Of a DNA stretch of 64,000 bases, positions 53,401 to 60,614 are shown piece after piece. Within the stretch, counting starts at the first letter, position 1; every line of letters begins with the position of its first letter. The notes below the pieces were generated by a model, which ran no database searches, was not told where the DNA came from, and saw nothing but the letters and a program-made list of their open reading frames with translations. This DNA is from JAHRAW01 sp965212085 (lineage in GTDB: Bacteria; Pseudomonadota; Gammaproteobacteria; Arenicellales; Poriferihabitantaceae), in assembly GCA_965212085.1 (NCBI GenBank), contig OZ243042.1, positions 1,302,001 to 1,366,000 of the forward strand. The letters run 5' to 3'. The position numbers were made by a program, and so were the translations under genes.

Positions 53401-55024
53401 CCACGGCAACCGACGTGGCACGACCGTCGCGGTTTTCAGCCAGGTCAAAGGCATAAGGAGCGCCGATAAACTCCGGCATCTCGTCCACATTGGTCACCGT
53501 CACCGTGACCGGAGCGGTCACCGAAACACCGCCCGCCGTGGCGGTTACGGTGAGGTCATGGACCGGCGGCCCGTCCGGTGTCTCGAAATCTTCGCCGGTA
53601 CCCGTGTAACGAATCGCGCCACTGTTTTGGTCAATGGCGAAGCGGGTTGTGTCGCCGGCGGTGATGGCGTAGGTGATCCCGTCACGCTCCGGGTCGGCGG
53701 CGGTTACCGTTCCCACGGCAACCGACGTGGCACGACCGTCGCGGTTTTCAGCCAGGTCAAAGGCATAAGGAGCGCCGATAAACTCCGGCCCTTCATTCAC
53801 GTTGGTGATCTCAACGGTTACTTCGGCGTTATCGGCGGCATTCTCACTGTCCGTCACTCGCACCATCAGGGTATGCGTAGCCCGCGCTTCGGCGTCCTCG
53901 CCGGCGCCCACATATGTAATGGCACCACTCACGGGGTTGATGGTGAACCCGCCCTGCGGGTTGCCGGTGGTGATGGCATAACGCAATATATCACCGGCAT
54001 CCGGATCATCGGCGGAGATTACGCCCAGCGGCACCGGCGTGGTGCGGCCGTCGCGGTTTTCAGCCAGCGTGAAAGTGTAAGGGGCGTTAATAAACACCGG
54101 CGCGCCGTTCACGCCCGTCACGGTGATGGTCACCATGCCGTCGGCGGTTTCGCCCAAATCATCGGCAATTCCATATGCCGCCGTCACCGGACGACTCTGG
54201 CCAATCCGGAGATCGTCGAACGCGCCGCGCGGGTCGAAATTGAGCGCGCCATCCATCATGAGGGTGAGCATTCCGCCGCCGGCTACGCCCACCCAATCAC
54301 CGACATCCACGGTCATGCCGTTGATGGCAATGACGGACAACGGGTATTCTTCCGCGTCAACATCGTTGGCGAGCACGTCAAGCAATACCGGCGTATCCTC
54401 GTTGGTGCTTGCGGTGTCGGCCACCGCCACCGGCGGTTGATTCAGCCCGATGTCGCGCTGAACCTTGTACCCATTGTACAAACTGTAATCATATGCGAGC
54501 ATCACGGCGTTGCCGTTGCGATCCCGGATAGTTCCGCCGTTCAGGGACACGGCATTTGGGGGAACTGATATGCCGTCATCATCGCGGTCGGAGGGAGCAG
54601 CTTCATAGATGAATAAGGGCATATGAATTAGTGGAATTATGCTGACTCGCACAATACGGGAGTAGTTGGCGATCCGGGTTTTGTCGCCAATGGTGAGCTT
54701 CAGTTGCGGCGTACCAGTGACGGTCACTTCCGTCTCAAAGGCGACAATGTATGTGATGATCTCGCCCGCAACATAGCCGCCTGTATTCGTTGGCGGATAA
54801 AATGGACTGATACCCCCTATCCCTATCGGTTCGCTACTCTGGGCGAACACCGGGGACGCGCCGCAGAGACTGATAGTCAGAAGCAAAACAACTCCCAACG
54901 CAAGTGTTTTCCAGAACTTGCTCCGCATAGCAGGCGGGGATATGATTAAATGCGAATCCCGGACCGCAACTGATCCGGGGGCTTGTGCGCAGTCTGTGGC
55001 GATGCGGATATAATTCGTTTTCAT
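47489..55024 (-). CDS. Giant cadherin-repeat autotransporter adhesin
   Basis: A 2511-residue outer-membrane protein. The start at 55024 has a GAGGA site; a signal peptide lies inside an extended N-terminus (hydrophobic core about residues 40-55, cleavage after PVFA). The passenger (about 60-2150) alternates cadherin-like units of about 100 residues (FTLAENRDG, VGTVTAADPE) with cadherin_5-type units (DEDTQLPIDVLANDTDAEND), the latter at about residues 198, 620, 1250 and 1671. The last 335 residues are a barrel ending IGSFRF. Barrel and linker (IGGHRMSL, SAFQISL) are homologous to the 30610 protein. Calcium-dependent adhesion is inferred from DXD motifs. Confidence 0.93.
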   Translation of the reverse strand: MKTNYIRIATDCAQAPGSVAVRDSHLIISPPAMRSKFWKTLALGVVLLLTISLCGASPVFAQSSEPIGIGGISPFYPPTNTGGYVAGEIITYIVAFETEVTVTGTPQLKLTIGDKTRIANYSRIVRVSIIPLIHMPLFIYEAAPSDRDDDGISVPPNAVSLNGGTIRDRNGNAVMLAYDYSLYNGYKVQRDIGLNQPPVAVADTASTNEDTPVLLDVLANDVDAEEYPLSVIAINGMTVDVGDWVGVAGGGMLTLMMDGALNFDPRGAFDDLRIGQSRPVTAAYGIADDLGETADGMVTITVTGVNGAPVFINAPYTFTLAENRDGRTTPVPLGVISADDPDAGDILRYAITTGNPQGGFTINPVSGAITYVGAGEDAEARATHTLMVRVTDSENAADNAEVTVEITNVNEGPEFIGAPYAFDLAENRDGRATSVAVGTVTAADPERDGITYAITAGDTTRFAIDQNSGAIRYTGTGEDFETPDGPPVHDLTVTATAGGVSVTAPVTVTVTNVDEMPEFIGAPYAFDLAENRDGRATSVAVGTVTAADPERDGITYAITAGDTTRFAIDQNSGAIRYTGTGEDFETPDGPPVHDLTVTATAGGASVTAPVTVTVTDVNDPPVAIADTISTDEDTQLPIDVLANDTDAENDPLSVIAINGMTVDVGDWVGVAGGGMLTLTMDGTLNFDPRGAFDDLRIGQSRPVTAAYGIADDLGETADGMMTITVTGVNDAPVFINAPYTFTLAENRDGRTAPVPLGVISADDPDAGDILRYAITTGNPQGGFTINPVSGAITYVGAGEDAEAQATHTLMVRVTDSENAADNAEVTVEITNVDEGPVFAGDSYVFTLAENRGGNIAPVAVGTVAVTDPEHDPIICAITAGDTTRFAIDENSGAIRYTGTGEDFETPDGPPVYALTVTATAGGVSVTAPVTVTVTNVDEMPEFIGAPYAFDLAENRDGRATSVAVGTVTAADPERDGITYAITAGDTTRFAIDQNSGAIRYTGAGEDFETPDGPPVHDLTVTATAGGASVTAPVTVTVTNVDEAPGFVGAPYAFGLAENRDGNITPVAVGTVTVTDPEDPIAYRITAGDTTRFRVDGVSGVIRYTGVGEDFESASGPPEYALTITATAGGISVTAAVTVMVTDVNEAPKFIGGPYAFGLAENQNGSIAPIALGTVTAADPESEAIAYGIIAGNTGLFSIDENSGAITYRGGGENFETPPPVYGLTVTATAGGASVTALVTVTVTDVNDPPVAMADTISTDEDTQLPIDVLANDTDAENDPLSVIAINGMTVDVGDLVGVAGGGMLTLMMDGALNFDPRGAFDDLRIGQSRPVTAAYQIMDDQNDTAESMMTITVTGVNDAPVFINAPYTFTLAENRDGGAAPMPLGVISAGDADAGDTLRYAITTGDTVRFRIDQDSGAITYVGAGEDAEAQATHTLMVRVTDSENAAANTEVTVEITNVDEGPVFAPGSHVFELAENQDGRTTPVVVGTVTATDPEDQITYGITVGDTTRFRIDGASGIISYRGGGEDFEATGGPPGYALTITATAGGVSATASVTVTVINENEPPVFDPDSYAFEIAEHQDGRTTPVVLGTVTATDPEDQITYGITAGNTSRFDINENSGMIRYTGAGEDFEALGGPPAYDLTITATANGQSAMAPVTVTVTERNEAPVAVADTINTDEDTPMPVDVLANDTDAEDDALSVTAINGAAAAVGVPVAVTGGGTLTRNADGRLTFDPNGAFEDLAQTARRDVTATCQISDSRGGVADGMIRITVTGVNDAPLAVDDDITVAEDGTATTLADGRTTSVRANDSDVDTASSALTVSRVTGPVNGILSLNPDGTFTYAHDGGETTSDRFTYRVNDGTADSAPATVRITVTPANDAPAFVGAPYVFHLTENQDGRTTPVPVGTVIASDPEDDEIAYRITAGDTARFSIHRDSGAIVYVGAGENFEKAGGPPEYALTVTATAGGLAANVPVTVMVTGANDPPMAMDDGIMVTEGETMTTLMNGAMSVLDNDRDVDTARGALTASMMTPPVYGELTLNEDGTFSYTHNGNRAGNDRFTYQVIDDGGNHSNEATVMVLVQSADAVPRSDALKGWLARFGRTAAGDIEEGISERMTGASSVQTSASYVVIGGHRMSLEPPAVADVQSNNTGTPDDRTEPNDVDSETMSGRELLSRSAFQISLNESGNAAGGGNIVLWGRGGETSFDGRDDNLKLDGEVTSTTFGIERMAQHSRAGIALTHSEGRGGWKFEGGAGAGDENGLKADLTTVYPYMRRAVSEALDVWGLLGYGRGEVRLKEKGTDEETETDIAMKMAAVGARYQLDSPQWLDLALKANAFAMEIEADDANARRLQAVEANARRFRVALAGRFSGEVSGDARLTPGLELGLRRDDGDAESGAGADVVLDVHYVNSRTGWDVRAWSRYLLDHKDQDYEEQSAGLAVRFDPGAPGRGLALTLEPEWDEKGSSQRIGLDLTGVLKDRGWNMPSGLRLELSSEWGATEHSVRLIGSFRF

Positions 55025-55112
55025 TGCTGATTATTCCTCATGAAAGATTTCTGGAATAATTAAACAATAAAAATTCATGCGTTTTTTGCGCTATGACCGG
55101 GCTTCGTCACAC

Positions 55113-55205
55113 CATGAATAAACTGTGTCGCGCCATGGACAGGCAGCCCCTCATACTGCTTATTTACGTCGCATCATGGATAAATCGTGTCGCATAAAGG
55201 ACAAA
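55113..55205. promoter_or_regulatory. Two 31-bp direct repeats, candidate GlxA operators
   Basis: Repeats at 55113-55143 and 55175-55205, 62 bp apart (about six helical turns), share CATGRATAAA, then GTGTCGC, then a GGACA half-site. They lie between the divergent giant adhesin and the GlxA-type gene. AraC-type proteins bind such bipartite direct repeats, so they may control either gene or both. Confidence 0.55.
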
Positions 55206-55269
55206 TCACCCTGTATTTTTATGATTTTTCCAGTATTCTGTGAGTGTTTACTCTGTGGAGTAACAGGGT

Positions 55270-56277
55270 ATGCTTAATATAGACACTACCGAGTTTACAA
55301 AAACACGCTACGGCTTTTTGCTGGTGCAGGAATATTCCATGATGGCGTTCACCGCCGCCGTGGACCAGATTCGTATGGCCAACCGCTTGTCGGGAAAACA
55401 ACTGTATGAATGGGTGGTGATGACCAGGGACGGCGAACAAGTGTTCGCCAGCAATGGTATGTCGATTCGATCAATTCCGATGCAACTAAGCGGAAAACTG
55501 GACGCAGTGTTTGTCTGCGGCGGCATAAACATCGAAACCAAGGTAAACCAATCCGTAACCACCTGGCTATGGGAGCAATCGAGCCGGGGGGTGGCGCTGG
55601 GAGCGATCTGCACCGGCACTTTTTTTCTGGCGGAAGCCGGGTTGCTCAGGGACTACCGTTGCACCATTCATTGGGAAAACATGGCCGGCATGCACGAACG
55701 ATTTCCCGAACTGATAGTCAGCCCGAACATATTCGAACTTGACCGGGATCGTTATACCTGCGCCGGCGGTAGCGCCGCCATGGACATGATGGTGCACCTG
55801 ATTGCAAAGAAACACGGATGGGATCTTGCCAACGAAGTGGCCGAGGAGTTTCTGGTGGAACGGGTGCGAAAACAAAATGACCGTCAACGCCTGTCGATTC
55901 GATTGCAACTCGGTACCGGCCAGCCAAAACTGATGGATGCGGTGGAATACATGGAAGCTAACCTGCAGGAACCCATCAGCCTGAGCGAAATCGCCTCCTA
56001 CATCGGTTTGTCGAATCGCCAACTTCAGCGGCTTTTCCAAAGGCACCTGCACTGCAGGCCGATTATCTATTACAAGCGTGTGCGCCTGATGCACGCCCGC
56101 CAGTTATTGTTGCAAACCAGTATGCGAATCGTTGACGTCGCATCCGCCAGCGGTTTCGTGTCCCCTCCTCACTTCAGCAAATGCTTCCACAAGTATTTCG
56201 GTATTTCTCCCGGAAAGGAGCGGCACGCCGCTCCTCCCTGGGAGGAACGCCGAAGTGTTCGCGGTAGCACTTGCTGA
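55270..56277 (+). CDS. GlxA-family (AraC-type) transcriptional regulator 1
   Basis: A 335-residue regulator: a DJ-1/PfpI-like N-terminal domain (YGFLLVQEYSMMAFTAAVDQIRMAN; GAICTGTFFLAEAGLL near the nucleophile-elbow position) and two AraC helix-turn-helix motifs near residues 225-320 (ISLSEIASYIGLSNRQLQRLF). This subfamily includes regulators of betaine and carnitine catabolism. Its last 35 codons overlap the antisense 3' end of the second regulator, and its C-terminal tail looks rearranged. Confidence 0.92.
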   Translation: MLNIDTTEFTKTRYGFLLVQEYSMMAFTAAVDQIRMANRLSGKQLYEWVVMTRDGEQVFASNGMSIRSIPMQLSGKLDAVFVCGGINIETKVNQSVTTWLWEQSSRGVALGAICTGTFFLAEAGLLRDYRCTIHWENMAGMHERFPELIVSPNIFELDRDRYTCAGGSAAMDMMVHLIAKKHGWDLANEVAEEFLVERVRKQNDRQRLSIRLQLGTGQPKLMDAVEYMEANLQEPISLSEIASYIGLSNRQLQRLFQRHLHCRPIIYYKRVRLMHARQLLLQTSMRIVDVASASGFVSPPHFSKCFHKYFGISPGKERHAAPPWEERRSVRGSTC

Positions 56278-57208
56278 AGTGGGGGGTGGAGACGAAACCG
56301 CTGGCATCGGCGACGTCAACGATGGGCAGGCTGGTTTGCAGCAATAACTGGCGGGCGTGCATCAGGCGCACGCGCATGTAGTAGCGGGTCGGCACGCAGT
56401 TGAGGTGCTTCTGGAAGAGCCGTTCCAGTTGGCGTCTCGACAGGCCGACGTGAGCGGCGATTTCGTCGAGGCTGATGAGTTCCGTTATGTTGGCTTCCAT
56501 GTACGCCACCGCGTCGGCGAGTTTCGGTTGGCCGGTGCCGAGTTGCAGGCGCAGCGGCAGGCGCTGGCGGTCGTTGCGCCCGCGCACCCGTTCCACCAGA
56601 AACTCCTCGGCCACTTCGTTGGCAAGATCCCAGCCGTGTTTTTTGGCGATCAGGCACACCATCATGTCCACGGCGGCGTTGCCGCCGGCGCAGGTGTAGC
56701 GGTCGCGATCCAGCTCAAAGACGTCGGGGCTGATGATCAATTCGGGGAAACGTTCGCGCAGGCCGGACATGTTTTCCCAGTGAATGGTGCAGCGGTAGCC
56801 TTTGAGCAGCCCGGCTTCGGCGAGCACAAAACTGCCGGTGCAGACCGCCCCCATCGGCATGCCCCGGCCCGCCTGTTCCCGCAGCCACGCGGTTACCGGC
56901 TTGCTGGCCTTGTTCTCGATGTTGGTGCCGCCGCACACGAACACCGCGTCCAGGGCCGCCTCCGGTTCGCGGCTTTCCCGCATCGCCACCGCCGGCACCG
57001 ACAGGTGGTTGCTGGCGCACACCGCCGCGCCGTCTTCGGTCATTACCACCCACTCGTACAGGTTTTTCCCCGACAAGCGGTTGGCCATGCGAATCTGATC
57101 CACGGCGGCGGTGAACGCCATCATGGAATATTCCGGCACCAGCAAAAAGCCGTAGCGCGTTGTGGCTGGTTCGGTGGCGTGTTCGGTGGTTTGTTCGATG
57201 GCGGTCAT
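56174..57208 (-). CDS. GlxA-family (AraC-type) transcriptional regulator 2
   Basis: A 344-residue paralogue of the adjacent regulator, with the same DJ-1-like domain (VFVCGGTNIENK; GAVCTGSFVLAEAGLL) and AraC DNA-binding region (ISLDEIAAHVGLSRRQLERLF). The two genes converge and overlap by 104 bp at their 3' ends, with a GGAGCGGC/GCCGCTCC hairpin at 56217-56234. It is divergent from the methyltransferase gene at 57385, with 176 bp between, so it is the natural candidate to regulate it. Confidence 0.92.
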   Translation of the reverse strand: MTAIEQTTEHATEPATTRYGFLLVPEYSMMAFTAAVDQIRMANRLSGKNLYEWVVMTEDGAAVCASNHLSVPAVAMRESREPEAALDAVFVCGGTNIENKASKPVTAWLREQAGRGMPMGAVCTGSFVLAEAGLLKGYRCTIHWENMSGLRERFPELIISPDVFELDRDRYTCAGGNAAVDMMVCLIAKKHGWDLANEVAEEFLVERVRGRNDRQRLPLRLQLGTGQPKLADAVAYMEANITELISLDEIAAHVGLSRRQLERLFQKHLNCVPTRYYMRVRLMHARQLLLQTSLPIVDVADASGFVSTPHFSKCYREHFGVPPREERRAAPFREKYRNTCGSIC

Positions 57209-57384
57209 GTCCGGCGTGCTTGAGGGCTCGTGGGGTCTTGTGGAGTCTCGATAAAACGGCGGTTATTATCGTACAAAGCCGCTCCGTGGCGCAATTGGTT
57301 AGGCCGGGGTCGTATCGCGGGCTTGCCGCCCCGGCGGGAGACGCGCATACTCGGCCATCGGCATCATTGACCTTCACACGACAA

Positions 57385-58929
57385 ATGGCGGAATCCGGAA
57401 GAAAACGAGGCGGGCGGCGTTCCCGACAGGCGGGCGGTGCTGGTAACGGCGGCGGCGGTGCGCCGGCGGCGACCCCGTACATCACCCGCGTCATTCCCGA
57501 ATACGAACTGCTCGGCGAAGAGGGCCTCGACCTCATCGAAAAAAACGCCGACACCATCCTCGCCGAAATCGGGATTGATTTCCGCTACCCGGCGGCCATC
57601 GCGTTGTTCCGGGAAGCCGGGGCCGACATAGACGGCGAGCGGGTGCGCTTCCCGGCCGGGATGTGCCGAAAAATTATCCGCGATTCGGCGCCGGCGATAT
57701 TTGAGCAGAAGGCCCGCAACCCGGCGCGCAGCGTCGTCATCGGCGGCAAGAACACGGTGTTCGCGCCGGTCTACGGCCCGCCGTTCATCCGCGACCTCGA
57801 CGCCGGGCGGCGCTACGCCATGCTTGAGGATTTTCGCAACTTCGTGAAACTCGCCTACCTGCTGCCGTCGCTGCACCACTCCGGCGGCACGGTGTGCGAG
57901 CCCACCGACCTGCCGGTCAACAAGCGCCATTTTGATATGGTGTACAGCCACATCAAGTACAGCGACAAACCGTTCATGGGCTCGGTTACCCACCCGCAAC
58001 GCGCCGAGGACACGGTGGCGATGTGCAAGATCCTGTTCGGCGATGCGTTCGTCAACGAACATACCGTGGTGGTCAACCTGATCAACGCCAACTCGCCGAT
58101 GACCTACGACGAGACCATGCTCGGCGCTTCGGAAGTGTACGCGCGCAACAACCAGGCCAGCATCATCTCGCCGTTCATCCTCGCCGGCGCGATGTCGCCG
58201 GTAACCGCCGCCGGAACGCTGGCGCAAATCCTCGCCGAGGCGATGGCGGGAATGGCGTTCACCCAGCTGGTGCGCCCCGGCTCGCCGGTAATCTTCGGCA
58301 CCTTCGCGAGTTCAATCTCCATGCAGTCCGGCGCGCCCACCTTCGGCACCCCGGAGCCTTCGCTGGTGCTGAACGGCGCGGCTTCGCTGGCACGCCGCCT
58401 CGGCGTTCCGTTCCGCAGCGGCGGCTCGTTGTGCGGGTCAAAAATCCCCGACGCCCAGGCCGCATTTGAAAGCGCCAACACGCTACTGCCGACCCTGACC
58501 GCCGGGGTGAACTTCGTGCTGCACGCCGCCGGCTGGCTGGAAGGCGGGCTGGCGTCTAGTTATGAAAAACTGATCCTCGACGCCGACCAACTCGGCATGA
58601 TGCAGGTCTTCGCCCAGGGCTTTGACCTTTCCGAAAACGGCCAGGCGCTGAGCGCCATCCGCGAAGTCGGCCCCGGCGCCCACTTCCTCGGCTGCGAGCA
58701 CACCCAGAACAACTTCAAAACCGCGTTCTACCGCTCCGCCATCGCCGACAACAACAGCTTTGAACAATGGCAATCCGAAGGCTCGCAAGACGCGGTGCAA
58801 CGCGCCAATGGTTTGTGGAAGAAAATGCTGAAAGAATACGTCGCCCCGGAACTCGACCCGGCCATTGACGAGGCGTTGCTCGAATTTATGACGAAGCGAA
58901 AAGCCGAGTTTGAGGATTCGAGTTTTTAG
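57385..58929 (+). CDS. MttB-family methyltransferase, non-pyrrolysine
   Basis: A 514-residue member of the trimethylamine methyltransferase superfamily. The coding frame has no in-frame amber codon, so it belongs to the non-pyrrolysine group that demethylates quaternary amines such as glycine betaine, proline betaine or carnitine onto a corrinoid protein. Landmarks: GEEGLDLIEKNADTILAEIG, GGTVCEPTDLPVNKRH, FMGSVTHPQRAEDTV and INANSPMTYDETMLG. ATG 57385 starts after a regulator-side spacer; the first 30 residues are a basic Gly-rich tail. The activator and methyl-THF enzymes lie downstream on the other strand. Confidence 0.9.
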   Translation: MAESGRKRGGRRSRQAGGAGNGGGGAPAATPYITRVIPEYELLGEEGLDLIEKNADTILAEIGIDFRYPAAIALFREAGADIDGERVRFPAGMCRKIIRDSAPAIFEQKARNPARSVVIGGKNTVFAPVYGPPFIRDLDAGRRYAMLEDFRNFVKLAYLLPSLHHSGGTVCEPTDLPVNKRHFDMVYSHIKYSDKPFMGSVTHPQRAEDTVAMCKILFGDAFVNEHTVVVNLINANSPMTYDETMLGASEVYARNNQASIISPFILAGAMSPVTAAGTLAQILAEAMAGMAFTQLVRPGSPVIFGTFASSISMQSGAPTFGTPEPSLVLNGAASLARRLGVPFRSGGSLCGSKIPDAQAAFESANTLLPTLTAGVNFVLHAAGWLEGGLASSYEKLILDADQLGMMQVFAQGFDLSENGQALSAIREVGPGAHFLGCEHTQNNFKTAFYRSAIADNNSFEQWQSEGSQDAVQRANGLWKKMLKEYVAPELDPAIDEALLEFMTKRKAEFEDSSF

Positions 58930-58991
58930 CGGCGATGGACGCTAACGCTCGGGAGTAGAATGAAGTTTGTTACATCATTCATATTCCATAA

Positions 58992-59909
58992 TCATACTTT
59001 ATTAAAGCGAAGAGAAAATTGATTCCTGGTGTACGGCGCGATAAACCGGCACGCATCATAGCGTTTTGTTGCCCTGATCCAGCCAAAAAATCCGGCTTCT
59101 TCGGACGGTGTAAAGGTTTCGATAAAACCAAGCGCCTTGAATTTTTTGGTCGTGATGCTTTCCCACCTCGGCTGTAAATCCGCCAGGTTTGGACCTTTCA
59201 GAGCGATTTGTGCACCCGTTTGCAAATTGGTTAACACCAGAAAAAGTCCGTGGGCATCCTGAGGCCGGCGGACGCGCTCGCTGTGAACGTCTATGTTCAC
59301 CGAGTACTTGGCTTCATGGCGGTTGACGGCCACGCGCGCCTCCCTGATGGCTTCGGCGTGTTCGGGGTTTTGGGGGGTTCTAAATTGTTTTCCCAGGATG
59401 TAACTCACCCAATCCAGCCCGCCGCTGCCGGAGATTTGATAGGCGCTTTTTTGATTGGCCCCCGGGCCTCTTTCCGTGTAGTGCTCAAATTCGGTCGTGG
59501 GATTGCCATCAATAATTTGTCCGGTGGAAAGATTAACCATCCGCAAGTGAACGGAGATATTGCTTCGCGACCATTCAGCAAGGGATTCAATTCTCATTTT
59601 TTCCAAAACAAGCGTTACGCTGGAAGAGCCGTGCAGGGCGTTGGTGTAACCCACGCGCACCTGCGCCAATGCAAGGGCTTTATAATTTTTATCCCGGGAA
59701 GGTTTGTTAAAAAAAGCAAATGATTTCCAGTACCGGCCATCTCCGTTTCCCAACTCGGAGCAAAGATGATCAAAATTCAGCGCCTCGCCCGGGTCAAAAA
59801 CAGGATGCGTTTGTAAGGGAGACTCGCCGCTTCCGACACAACCGGCCAGGGAGGTTACAGCCAAACCCACCAGCATAAAATTTGTGAATACGGGTTTATT
59901 TTTTTTCAT
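58992..59909 (-). CDS. Putative lipoprotein of unknown function
   Basis: A 305-residue protein from ATG 59909 with a lipoprotein signal (hydrophobic residues 8-20 and lipobox LAGC). The mature part is mixed alpha/beta with no recognised domain; segments SVTLVLEKMRIESLAEW and LVLTNLQTGAQI suggest a beta-rich fold related to secretion-system or envelope lipoproteins, which is weak. It overlaps the 3' end of the DUF2442 gene by 14 bp. Confidence 0.65.
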   Translation of the reverse strand: MKKNKPVFTNFMLVGLAVTSLAGCVGSGESPLQTHPVFDPGEALNFDHLCSELGNGDGRYWKSFAFFNKPSRDKNYKALALAQVRVGYTNALHGSSSVTLVLEKMRIESLAEWSRSNISVHLRMVNLSTGQIIDGNPTTEFEHYTERGPGANQKSAYQISGSGGLDWVSYILGKQFRTPQNPEHAEAIREARVAVNRHEAKYSVNIDVHSERVRRPQDAHGLFLVLTNLQTGAQIALKGPNLADLQPRWESITTKKFKALGFIETFTPSEEAGFFGWIRATKRYDACRFIAPYTRNQFSLRFNKV

Positions 59910-60192
59910 TATTCGGCTCGTTAATCCGGAGATTTTCGGTTGCACAAGCGCCGGCATTTGCCTGGTCATATAGCGTTTCCGGCGCAACATCCGCGCCATT
60001 CGGCCAGGTTATGGTGCCGCCTTCTATGCTTGCCTTTTTGAAAAAATCCTCCTTTCTCAACGGCGCAAATATGCGCCCCTTGTCAATATATTCCGAGAAG
60101 TCAACATCACCCGACACCCCATCGTCGAATGTAATACGATAGGTATATTTGTCTTTGTATTCTATTTTTGTTACATTATTCATGTTCCACAT
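59896..60192 (-). CDS. DUF2442 protein
   Basis: A 98-residue protein. The core ITFDDGVSGDVDFSEYIDKGRIFAPL with DFFKKASIEGGTITWPNGADVAPETLY is the DUF2442 pattern. It lies 10 bp after a DUF4160 gene; the two families are often neighbours and have been suggested to be toxin-antitoxin-like, without firm proof. Confidence 0.9.
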   Translation of the reverse strand: MWNMNNVTKIEYKDKYTYRITFDDGVSGDVDFSEYIDKGRIFAPLRKEDFFKKASIEGGTITWPNGADVAPETLYDQANAGACATENLRINEPNNEKK

Positions 60193-60202
60193 AACGAAGT
60201 CC

Positions 60203-60463
60203 TCAGGTTAGCGGTTCAATTTTCCTGATTTCCTTGCTTTCTTCCGCAAGCCGCCAATCTTCTTCAAGTTCAGATATGTGCAGGTCGGCCCATTCTCTTA
60301 CGAGTTTAGTTGCTGTTCTTGAAGACAGATTTCCTTTGATTACATTTCCCTGAAAATCGAATACTGCCTTGTTTCCAGCGTAGTCCGCATGGAAATGCGG
60401 TGGATTGTGTTCAGCATAAAACATCCTGATGATGATGCCGAAAAATCTCGATATTTCTGGCAT
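60203..60463 (-). CDS. DUF4160 protein
   Basis: An 86-residue protein with the family signature IIIRMFYAEHNPPHFHADY, followed by VREWADLHISELEEDW. It is the first gene of the DUF4160-DUF2442 pair, which sits between the corrinoid-pathway operon and the lipoprotein gene, all on one strand. Confidence 0.92.
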   Translation of the reverse strand: MPEISRFFGIIIRMFYAEHNPPHFHADYAGNKAVFDFQGNVIKGNLSSRTATKLVREWADLHISELEEDWRLAEESKEIRKIEPLT

Positions 60464-60614
60464 GGTTTATGTCCTCTTTGTCGTTGTCTGCACCGTGAAT
60501 CGCCGGTCTCATTATTCCATATCATACTGAAAACCTGCGATAAGAACAAAAGTGTAAGGTGAATTAAATCCCGGCTCATTAACCCGCCGGACAACCGTTT
60601 ACGCATGGGAAAGT

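Noticed and set aside
49757..54568. Long forward-strand frames (up to 492 codons) with repeated sequence antisense to the giant adhesin
   Set aside because: They mirror the cadherin repeats; their repeat periodicity is that of the reverse-strand gene and they lack start signals.
57385..58929. Pyrrolysine-encoding trimethylamine methyltransferase
   Set aside because: The frame has no internal amber codon, so the protein belongs to the non-pyrrolysine MttB group.
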